Part shown: piece after piece, positions 57,835 through 64,000 of the stretch
Layout: each line of letters starts with the position of its first letter
How positions within the stretch are numbered: the first letter of the stretch is position 1
From: Actinomadura syzygii
GTDB lineage: Bacteria > Actinomycetota > Actinomycetes > Streptosporangiales > Streptosporangiaceae
Direction: 5' to 3'
Length of the DNA: 64,000 nucleotides
NCBI RefSeq assembly: GCF_008085905.1
Contig: NZ_VSFF01000020.1
Span: 62,001 to 126,000, forward strand
The notes under the pieces: generated by a model
What the model saw: the letters and a program-made list of their open reading frames with translations, nothing else
Databases searched by the model: none
Told to the model about the DNA's origin: nothing
Program-made: the position numbers and the translations under genes

Positions 57835-58944
57835 ATGTCTGCACCCAACAAGTCCTTTGATCCCGTCGAGGTGTCCGCGCTGAGCGCGGCGGAGCTGGAG
57901 CGGGCCCGCGACGCGGCGCTCGCGGCCATCGCCGCCGCAGCCGACCTCGACGACCTGAAGCAGGTCCGCCTCGCGCACGCCGGCGACCGCTCCCCGCTGG
58001 CGCTCGCCAACCGCGAGATCGGCGCGCTGCCGCCCGCCGCCCGCGCCGAGGCGGGCAAGCGCATCGGCGCCGCCCGCGGGGCCGTCGGCCAGGCGCTGAA
58101 GGCGCGCCAGGCGGAGCTGGAGGAGGAGCGCGACCAGCGCGTGCTGGTCGAGGAGACCGTCGACGTCACGCTCCCGTGGGACCGCGCCCCGCGCGGCGCC
58201 CGCCACCCGCTGACCACCATGCAGGAGCGGATGGTCGACGTCTTCGTCTCGATGGGCTTCGAGGTCTCCGAGGGCCCCGAGGTCGAGGCCGAGTGGTACA
58301 ACTTCGACGCCCTCAACTTCCTGCCCGACCACCCGGCGCGCACGATGCAGGACACGTTCTTCGTCGAGTCGGAGGAGTCCGGCCTGGTGATGCGGACGCA
58401 CACCTCGCCGATGCAGATCCGGTCGCTGCTGGCGCGCGAGCTGCCGGTGTACGTGGTCGCGCCGGGGCGCACGTTCCGCACCGACGAGCTGGACGCCACC
58501 CACAGCCCCGTCTTCCACCAGCTGGAGGGCCTCGCGGTCGACGAGGGACTGACGATGGCCGACCTGCGCGGCGGCATCGACGCCTACGTGAAGGGCATGT
58601 TCGGCGAGGGGTTGAAGACGCGGTTCCGCCCGTCCTACTTCCCGTTCACCGAGCCGTCCGGCGAGGTGGACATGCAGTGCTTCGTGTGCCGGGGCGCGTC
58701 CGCCGAGCCCGGCGCCGAGCCGTGCCGCACCTGCGGCTCGGAGGGCTGGATCGAGCTCGGCGGCTGCGGCATGGTCAACCCGCGGGTGCTGCGCGCCTGC
58801 GGCGTCGACCCCGACCGCTACAGCGGCTGGGCGTTCGGCCTCGGCGTCGAGCGGACGCTGATGTTCCGGCACGCCGTGGAAGACATGTACGACATGGTGG
58901 AGGGCGACGTCCGGTTCACCCTCCCGTTCGGGATGGAGATCTGA
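57835..58944 (+). CDS. pheS: Phenylalanyl-tRNA synthetase alpha subunit
   Basis: This 369-residue catalytic subunit of the alpha2beta2 enzyme has an N-terminal coiled coil (~residues 10-110) and the class II core: PLTTMQERMVDVF, FRTDELDATHSPVFHQLEG (motif 2) and WAFGLGVERTLMFR (motif 3). ATG at 57835 lacks a close Shine-Dalgarno; GGAG is 14 bases away and better placed for an out-of-frame ATG at 57824. Its stop overlaps the pheT ATG by one base (TGATG). Confidence 0.95.
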   Translation: MSAPNKSFDPVEVSALSAAELERARDAALAAIAAAADLDDLKQVRLAHAGDRSPLALANREIGALPPAARAEAGKRIGAARGAVGQALKARQAELEEERDQRVLVEETVDVTLPWDRAPRGARHPLTTMQERMVDVFVSMGFEVSEGPEVEAEWYNFDALNFLPDHPARTMQDTFFVESEESGLVMRTHTSPMQIRSLLARELPVYVVAPGRTFRTDELDATHSPVFHQLEGLAVDEGLTMADLRGGIDAYVKGMFGEGLKTRFRPSYFPFTEPSGEVDMQCFVCRGASAEPGAEPCRTCGSEGWIELGGCGMVNPRVLRACGVDPDRYSGWAFGLGVERTLMFRHAVEDMYDMVEGDVRFTLPFGMEI

Positions 58945-61421
58945 TGCGCGCCCCGCTTTCCTGGCTGCGCGAGTACGTCGAGCTGCCCGCCGACGTGACG
59001 GGACGCGCGCTCGCCGAGAAGCTGATCGCGGCGGGCCTTGAGGTCGAGACGGTCGAGCGCGCCGGCGCCGACCTCACCGGGCCGCTCGTCGTCGGCGAGG
59101 TGCTGGCGATCGAGGAGCTGACGGACTTCAAGAAGCCGATCCGCTACTGCCAGGTGAACGTCGGCGACGCGAACGGGACGGGCGAGCCGCAGAACATCAT
59201 CTGCGGGGCGTCCAACTTCGCGGTCGGCGACCGCGTGGTCGTGATCCTGCCCGGCGGCGTGCTGCCCGGCGGGTTCGAGATCGGCGCCCGCAAGACCTAC
59301 GGCCGGGTGTCGGAGGGCATGATCTGCTCGGTCAGCGAGCTGGGCATCGGGGACGACCACAGCGGCATCCTCGTCCTGCCCGCGGACACGCCGGTCGGCG
59401 CGGACGCGATCGGGCTGCTCGGGCTGCGCGACGACGTCCTCGACATCGCCGTCACCCCGGACCGCGGCTACGCGCTGTCGATCCGCGGCCTCGCCCGCGA
59501 GGCGGCGACCGCGTACGACGTGCCGTTCAAGGACCCGGCCGACGTGGAGCTTCCCGAGAAGAACGGCGAGGCGTACCCGGCGAGCATCGGCGACCCGACC
59601 GCGTGCGACCGGTTCGTCCTGCGCGAGGTGCGGGGCCTCGACCCGGACGCGCAGACCCCGATGTGGATGCGGGTCCGCCTGCACCGCGCCGGGATGCGTC
59701 CCGTGTCGCTGGCCGTGGACGTCACCAACTACCTGATGCTGGAGCTCGGGCAGCCGCTGCACGCGTTCGACCGGGGCAAGCTCACCGGTCCGATCGTGGT
59801 GCGCCGCGCCGCCCCCGGCGAGGAGCTGGAGACGCTCGACCACGTCAAGCGCGAACTCGACCCCGGCGACATCCTGATCACCGACGAGTCGGGCCCGATC
59901 TCGATGGCCGGGACGATGGGCGGCCTCGCCACCGAGATCGACGAGCGGTCGTCCGACATGGTGGTCGAGGCGGCGCACTTCGACGCGATCGGCACCGCGC
60001 GGATGAGCCGGCGGCACAAGCTGCACAGCGAGGCGTCGCACCGGTTCGAGCGCGGCGTCGACCGGGAGCTGCCGCTGTACGCCTCCTACCGGGCGGTGCG
60101 GATGCTCGCCGAGCTGGGCGGCGCCGAGGTGCTGCCGGGCGTGACGCACGCCGAGGCGCCGGTCGAGCCGGTGACGGTGACGATGCCCGCCGCGCATCCG
60201 GGACGGGTCGCGGGCATGCCGTACACGCGGGACGCGGTCGTCCGCCGCCTGGAGCAGGTCGGCTGCGCGGTCGCGGGCGGCGACGTGCTGACGGTGACGC
60301 CGCCGTCGTGGCGTCCGGACCTCACCGAGCCGAACGACCTGGCCGAGGAGGTCGCCCGGCTCGAAGGGTACGAGGAGATCCCGGCGCGGGCGCCGCGCCC
60401 GGTCGCGGGCCAGGGGCTGACCGTCCGGCAGCGGCTGCGGCGGCGGGTCGGCCGCGCGCTCGCGGGCGCCGGGTACGTCGAGGTGCTGGCGTTCCCGTTC
60501 GTGTCCGACAAGGACCTGGACGGCCTCCAGCTCCCCGCCGACGACGCGCGCCGCCGCACGATGCGGCTGGCGAACCCGATGTCGGAGGAGGAGCCGCTGC
60601 TGCGCACCACGCTGCTGCCCGGCCTGTTCAAGGTGCTGGCGCTCAACGTGGGACGCGGCTTCGGCGACGTCGCCCTGTACGAGCTGGGCGCGGTGTTCCG
60701 GCCGCGTCCGGACGCCCCGGACCGGGCGCCGCGCCTCGCGGTCGACCGCGGCCCGACGCCGCAGGAGATCGCGTCGGTCGAGGCGGCGCTGCCGGACCAG
60801 CCGCACCGGGTCGCGGTCGTCCTGTCGGGCGACCGGGAGCCGTCCGGCTGGTGGGGCGAGGGACGTCCCGCGCTGTGGGCGGACGCGATCGAGGCCGCCC
60901 GCACGGTCGCCCGCGAGGTCGGCGTCGAGCTGACCGTCAAGGCCGACCAGCACGCGCCGTGGCATCCGGGCCGCTGCGCCGCGCTCTACGCGGGCGACAC
61001 GCTCGTCGGGCACGCCGGCGAGCTGCACCCGCGCGTCACGAAGGCGTACGGGCTGCCCGCGCGGACCTGCGCGATGGAGCTGGAGCTGCGGCTCCTCGGC
61101 GAGCCGGTCGCGGTGACCGCGCCGCACGTGTCGTCCTATCCGGTCGCGACGCAGGACGTCGCGCTGATCGTCGGCTCCGGGGTGCCCGCCGCCGAGGTCG
61201 AGGCGGCGCTGCGCGACGGCGCGGGCGGCCTGCTGGAGGCGATCCGCCTGTTCGACGTCTACACCGGCGAGCAGGTGGGGGAGGGGCGCAAGTCCCTCGC
61301 GTACTCGCTCCGCTTCCGCGCCCCGGACCGGACGCTCACCGCCGAGGAGGCGTCGGAGGCCCGCGCCGCCGCGGTCGCCGCCGCGGCCGAGCGCACCGGC
61401 GCCGTCCTGCGCGGCGCCTGA
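58944..61421 (+). CDS. pheT: Phenylalanyl-tRNA synthetase beta subunit
   Basis: This 825-residue subunit has an N-terminal tRNA-binding OB domain (~40-150; NIICGASNFAVGDRVVVILPG), the B3/B4 editing region (CDRFVLREVRG, VTNYLMLELGQPLHAFD), B5 (YTRDAVVRRLEQVGC), a catalytic-like domain (MSEEEPLLRTTLLPGL) and the C-terminal anticodon-binding fold (SSYPVATQDVALIVGSGVPA). It binds and edits tRNA-Phe with PheS. Translation is coupled to pheS by the TGATG overlap. A 14-bp terminator follows. Confidence 0.96.
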   Translation: MRAPLSWLREYVELPADVTGRALAEKLIAAGLEVETVERAGADLTGPLVVGEVLAIEELTDFKKPIRYCQVNVGDANGTGEPQNIICGASNFAVGDRVVVILPGGVLPGGFEIGARKTYGRVSEGMICSVSELGIGDDHSGILVLPADTPVGADAIGLLGLRDDVLDIAVTPDRGYALSIRGLAREAATAYDVPFKDPADVELPEKNGEAYPASIGDPTACDRFVLREVRGLDPDAQTPMWMRVRLHRAGMRPVSLAVDVTNYLMLELGQPLHAFDRGKLTGPIVVRRAAPGEELETLDHVKRELDPGDILITDESGPISMAGTMGGLATEIDERSSDMVVEAAHFDAIGTARMSRRHKLHSEASHRFERGVDRELPLYASYRAVRMLAELGGAEVLPGVTHAEAPVEPVTVTMPAAHPGRVAGMPYTRDAVVRRLEQVGCAVAGGDVLTVTPPSWRPDLTEPNDLAEEVARLEGYEEIPARAPRPVAGQGLTVRQRLRRRVGRALAGAGYVEVLAFPFVSDKDLDGLQLPADDARRRTMRLANPMSEEEPLLRTTLLPGLFKVLALNVGRGFGDVALYELGAVFRPRPDAPDRAPRLAVDRGPTPQEIASVEAALPDQPHRVAVVLSGDREPSGWWGEGRPALWADAIEAARTVAREVGVELTVKADQHAPWHPGRCAALYAGDTLVGHAGELHPRVTKAYGLPARTCAMELELRLLGEPVAVTAPHVSSYPVATQDVALIVGSGVPAAEVEAALRDGAGGLLEAIRLFDVYTGEQVGEGRKSLAYSLRFRAPDRTLTAEEASEARAAAVAAAAERTGAVLRGA

Positions 61422-61434
61422 ACGATCCCGTCGC

Positions 61435-61465
61435 AAGCCGCCCCGGACGCCGTCCGGGGCGGCTT
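61435..61465 (+). terminator. Intrinsic terminator of pheST
   Basis: A perfect 14-bp stem AAGCCGCCCCGGAC (61435-61448) with GTCCGGGGCGGCTT (61452-61465) and a three-base loop lies 13 bp beyond the pheT stop. Confidence 0.85.
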
Positions 61466-61496
61466 CGCCGTCTCGGCCCGCGTGGCCGAACGCGAC

Positions 61497-61525
61497 TTGT
61501 GCAGTGCCAAGGCGTCGGATAACCT
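61497..61525 (+). promoter_or_regulatory. Promoter of the ABC-F leader
   Basis: TTGTGC (61497-61502), a 17-bp spacer and TAACCT (61520-61525) match a housekeeping-sigma promoter. Transcription would start near 61532, ~195 nt before the ABC-F ATG. This is among the best two-part promoters in the window. Confidence 0.6.
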
Positions 61526-61542
61526 ACTCGGGTCACATCGCC

Positions 61543-61648
61543 GCCCGGTAGGGGAGTCCATTGAGGATCTGAGGTCCGACACCGCGCAGCGGCCGTTCAC
61601 CGGCCCGCGCACGTGACCTCAGTGTGGACTCTGATCCGCCGGGCTTTT
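61543..61648 (+). ncRNA. Structured leader RNA with terminal U-tract upstream of the ABC-F gene
   Basis: Three nested helices can form. GCCCGG (61543-61548) pairs with CCGGGC (61639-61644). GAGTCCA (61554-61560) pairs with TGGACTC (61625-61631). TGAGGTC (61570-61576) pairs with GACCTCA (61615-61621). A GC-rich inner hairpin (GGCCG/CGGCC) lies within. TTTT follows the outer helix directly, so the whole element may act as a terminator. A competing pair GGATC (61565-61569) with GATCC (61633-61637) crosses the second helix and would make the fold switchable. It may be an attenuator for the ABC-F gene or a free small RNA. I do not recognise it as a named riboswitch class. Confidence 0.5.
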
Positions 61649-61725
61649 CCATGCCCGTCGGCGCGTCGCGCGTCCCGCGGTGTCTCCATGCGTCCCGCAC
61701 CTGCTCATCACCATGGAGGCCGCCC

Positions 61726-63345
61726 ATGTCATTCGCCGTCGTGTGCTCGGATCTGACGTTCGCCTGGCCGGACGGAACGGTCGTCCTGGACGGTCTGGAC
61801 GCCGCCTTCGGCACCGGCCGGACGGGCCTGATCGGCGTCAACGGATCCGGAAAATCCACCCTGCTGAAGATCATCGCGGCTGAGCTGCGCCCGGCGTCGG
61901 GCAGGGTGAGCGTCGACGGGGAGACCGGCTACCTGCCGCAGAACCTCGTCCTCGACGACGCCGCCACGGTCGCGGACCTGCTCGGCATCACCGCGACCCG
62001 CGCCGCGCTGCACGCCATCGAGCGCGGCGAGGCGACCGAGGAGAACTTCGCCGCCGTCGGCGACGACTGGGACGTCGAGGAACGCGCCCGCGCCGAACTC
62101 GACCGCCTCGGCCTGCGCCACCTCGACCTCGACCGGACGGTGCCGACGCTGTCCGGCGGCGAGGCCGTGATGGTCGGGCTGGCGGCGCGGTTCCTCGCCC
62201 GTCCCGACGTCCTGCTGCTGGACGAGCCCACCAACAACCTCGACCTGGACGCGCGGCGCCGCCTGTACGACGCCGTCGAGTCCTGGACGGGCGTGCTGGT
62301 CGTCGTCAGCCACGACCGGGAGCTGCTCGACCGCGTCGACGAGATCGCCGACCTGCGGGACGGCGCGGTCCGGACGTTCGGCGGCAACCTGTCCGCCTAC
62401 GAGGAACTGCTCGCCGTCGAGAAGGAGGCCGCCGAACGGACCGTCCGCGCCGCCGAGACCGACCTGCGCCGCCAGAAGAAGGAGCTGGAGGAAGCGCACG
62501 TCAAACTGGCCAGGCGCAAGCGGTACGGCGACAAGATGTACGAGAGCAAACGCGAACCGAAGATCATCATGGGCGCGCGGAAGCGGGCCGCGCAGGAGTC
62601 GGCCGGCAAGCACCGCATCATGCACGAGGAGCGCCTCGCGGACGCCCGGACGCGCCTCTCGGAGGCGGAGGACGCCGTCCGCGAGGACGCCGGGATCCGG
62701 GTCGAGCTGCCCGCGACCCGCGTTCCCGCCGGGCGGACGGTCGTGACCGTGACGGGCCTGCCCGCGCCGCCCGAGCCGGAGCCGGGCACGCTGGCGGAGC
62801 TGATCGTCCGGGGGCCGGAGCGGATCGCGCTGGTCGGGCCGAACGGCTCGGGCAAGACGACGCTGCTGCGGGCCCTCGCGGGCGAGCGCGTCCCGGACGG
62901 GACGTCCGTCCGGATCGGCGTGGACGGCGTGCGGTACCTGCCGCAGCGGCTCGACGTCCTCGACGACGGGCTCAGCGTGTTCGAGAACGTCCGGGCGCAG
63001 GCGCCGTCGGCGACCCCGGCCGAGGTGCGGAACGGCCTGGCGCGGTTCCTGTTCCGCGGGGCGCGGGCCGACCGGCCCGCCGGGACGCTGTCGGGCGGCG
63101 AGCGGTTCCGCGCCGTCCTCGCGTCGCTGCTGCTCGCCGAGCCCGCCCCGCGGCTGCTGCTGCTGGACGAGCCGACGAACAACCTCGACATGGCGAGCGC
63201 CGCCCAGCTCTCCCAGGCCCTCGCCGCCTACGAGGGAGCGCTGGTCGTGGTCAGCCACGACGTGCCGTTCCTGCGGACCCTCGCCCTGACCCGCTGGCTC
63301 CGCGTGGACCGCGAAACGGGCCTGACCGAAACAGAACCGATGTAG
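61726..63345 (+). CDS. ABC-F family ATP-binding protein
   Basis: This 539-residue soluble protein has two ABC ATPase domains and no membrane part. Walker A GVNGSGKST and GPNGSGKTT, signatures LSGGEAVMVG and LSGGERFRAV, and Walker B LLLDEPTNNLD twice (catalytic Glu present). A charged interdomain linker (~residues 230-310) holds the ribosome-contacting region. ABC-F proteins act on the ribosome; some protect it from antibiotics, others are housekeeping translation factors. ATG at 61726 has GGAGG six bases upstream. A 195-nt structured leader and an overlapping short frame (61688-61756) precede it, a pattern seen with regulated resistance genes. Confidence 0.92.
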   Translation: MSFAVVCSDLTFAWPDGTVVLDGLDAAFGTGRTGLIGVNGSGKSTLLKIIAAELRPASGRVSVDGETGYLPQNLVLDDAATVADLLGITATRAALHAIERGEATEENFAAVGDDWDVEERARAELDRLGLRHLDLDRTVPTLSGGEAVMVGLAARFLARPDVLLLDEPTNNLDLDARRRLYDAVESWTGVLVVVSHDRELLDRVDEIADLRDGAVRTFGGNLSAYEELLAVEKEAAERTVRAAETDLRRQKKELEEAHVKLARRKRYGDKMYESKREPKIIMGARKRAAQESAGKHRIMHEERLADARTRLSEAEDAVREDAGIRVELPATRVPAGRTVVTVTGLPAPPEPEPGTLAELIVRGPERIALVGPNGSGKTTLLRALAGERVPDGTSVRIGVDGVRYLPQRLDVLDDGLSVFENVRAQAPSATPAEVRNGLARFLFRGARADRPAGTLSGGERFRAVLASLLLAEPAPRLLLLDEPTNNLDMASAAQLSQALAAYEGALVVVSHDVPFLRTLALTRWLRVDRETGLTETEPM

Positions 63346-63354
63346 TGAGATGAC

Positions 63355-63388
63355 GACGGCCCCGCGCGGAATTCCGCGCGGGGCCGTC
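63355..63388. terminator. Bidirectional terminator palindrome
   Basis: A perfect 17-bp inverted repeat (arms 63355-63371 and 63372-63388, centre GAATTC) separates the ABC-F gene from the convergent permease gene. It is 12 bp from the permease stop. Confidence 0.8.
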
Positions 63389-63400
63389 CGACGCCCTTGC

Positions 63401-64000
63401 TCAGGTGAGGACTCGTTTGGTGAAGGTTCGGGTCGCGGCCCAGGTCAGGAGGGCCGTCCCGGCGATGATCGCTAGCAGGAACGCCCAGGTCGGCATGTGC
63501 GGGACCTCCGGCGTCAGCGCGCTGCGCAGCCCCTCGCTCACGTACACGAGGGGGTTGAACAGGCTGAGGATCTGCAGCCAGCGGATGTTCTCCAGCGCCG
63601 ACCACGGGTAGTACACGCAGCCGAGCATGGTCATCGGCAGCAGCACCATCGCGAACAGCATCTGGACCTTCTGCGGGTTCAGCAGCGTGCCGAGCAGCAG
63701 TCCGCCGGACGCGGACAGCAGCGACCCCACCACCATGACCACGATCAGGACGGGCCAGTTGTCCACGTGCACCTTGGGCGCCTCGCCGTCGGCGTGGATG
63801 AACAGCACGGCGGGGAACACCAGCAGCCCGCCGATCAGCCCCTGCGCCGCCGCCGCGATGATCTTCTGGACGGCCAGCAGCGGGATCGGCACCGGCGCCA
63901 GCGCCCGGTCGGTGATCGACTTCTGCCAGGTCAGCTCCATCATCAGCGGGAAGATGACCGCCATCATCGCCTGCATGATGATCGAGGAGCCGATGAGGCC
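63401..64000 (-). CDS. ABC-2 type transporter permease, 5' truncated by the window end
   Basis: The frame is open to base 64000, giving the C-terminal 199 residues. Hydrophobic segments are GLIGSSIIMQAMMAVIFPLM, IIAAAAQGLIGGLLVFPAVLF, VLIVVMVVGSLLSASGGLLLG, MLFAMVLLPMTMLGCVYYP and FLLAIIAGTALLTWAA. PLVYVSEGLRSALTP near the end is the typical ABC-2 permease signature. It would pair with an ATPase encoded upstream, outside the window. Substrate unknown; drug or polysaccharide exporters use this fold. Confidence 0.88.
   Translation of the reverse strand, partial: GLIGSSIIMQAMMAVIFPLMMELTWQKSITDRALAPVPIPLLAVQKIIAAAAQGLIGGLLVFPAVLFIHADGEAPKVHVDNWPVLIVVMVVGSLLSASGGLLLGTLLNPQKVQMLFAMVLLPMTMLGCVYYPWSALENIRWLQILSLFNPLVYVSEGLRSALTPEVPHMPTWAFLLAIIAGTALLTWAATRTFTKRVLT

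Noticed and set aside
61543..61648. Assignment of the ABC-F leader to 6C RNA, T-box or a named riboswitch
   Set aside because: It lacks the C-rich loops of 6C RNA and the conserved T-box sequence, and matches no riboswitch core I recognise.
1..64000. Search for CRISPR arrays, insertion sequences, prophage genes and tRNA/rRNA genes
   Set aside because: No spaced direct repeats of CRISPR type, no transposase or integrase motifs, and no tRNA-like fold or 3' TTCGA signature in the intergenic regions were seen by eye. A tRNAscan or Infernal run would be decisive.

Overview
This window is about 64 kb of very GC-rich DNA with many GTG and a few TTG starts, ATGA and GTGA start/stop overlaps, and several promoters with a TANNNT -10 box and no recognisable -35. 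It comes from an actinomycete chromosome. A PIM (phosphatidylinositol mannoside) lipid cluster, an Eis-type acetyltransferase and a Rel with an actinobacterial layout fit Actinomycetota. My best guess is a Thermomonosporaceae/Streptosporangiales-like organism such as Actinomadura, but the sequence alone does not fix the genus. I see no prophage, insertion sequence, CRISPR array or tRNA/rRNA gene. Most of the window is conserved housekeeping backbone, and the gene order closely tracks Mycobacterium tuberculosis Rv2614c-Rv2552c followed by Rv1641-Rv1650.

Layout. 1-5 kb: end of a zinc-type oxidoreductase, a NarL-type two-component system, a methyltransferase and a sugar-porter MFS transporter. 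5-16.8 kb: thrS behind a candidate threonine attenuator, an anchored hypothetical protein, an Asp23 protein, a HIT protein, a DCC-family protein, a Tat-exported polysaccharide deacetylase, an EF-G2-like GTPase, then the PIM cluster pgsA - acyltransferase - pimA - LemA-like protein. 16.8-31.8 kb: a DUF3048 lipoprotein, pdxS, a hypothetical gene, pdxT, yebC, an Eis-like acetyltransferase, ruvCAB, yajC-secD-secF, apt and rel. 31.8-37.9 kb: aspS, hisS and a metallo-beta-lactamase-fold hydrolase on the minus strand, then a cyclophilin and a DUF349 protein. 37.9-41.3 kb: accessory genes, including a TIGR03086 protein, a DUF305/DUF3105/small-membrane-protein operon and a PAP2 protein. 41.3-48.9 kb: rarA, two small envelope proteins, alaS, ruvX, mltG and aroE. 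48.9-52.6 kb: an accessory patch with a membrane-anchored squalene-cyclase-like protein, a HIT-like protein, a PfkB-like kinase and a Nudix hydrolase. 53-61.4 kb: infC-rpmI-rplT, an rRNA methyltransferase, a STAS protein, an orphan PAS histidine kinase and pheST. 61.5-64 kb: an ABC-F ATPase behind a structured leader and the end of an ABC-2 permease.

How the genes work together. The backbone supplies tRNA charging (Thr, Asp, His, Ala, Phe), PLP synthesis, Holliday-junction processing, Sec translocation, purine salvage linked to (p)ppGpp control, and phosphoinositide/PIM lipid assembly.

The unusual content lies mostly in control regions rather than in new proteins. First, a leaderless 20-codon peptide with three consecutive Thr codons precedes a 12-bp terminator-like hairpin upstream of thrS. 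Second, four mini-ORFs, each coupled to the next start by ATGA, lead into pimA and are built from a repeat of pimA's own first codons. Third, a structured terminator-ended leader lies upstream of an ABC-F gene. Fourth, infC appears to start at ATC behind a leader holding an intrinsic terminator. Fifth, a 17-bp tandem array begins at the stop codon of a STAS gene whose phospho-acceptor site is Ala-Ala.
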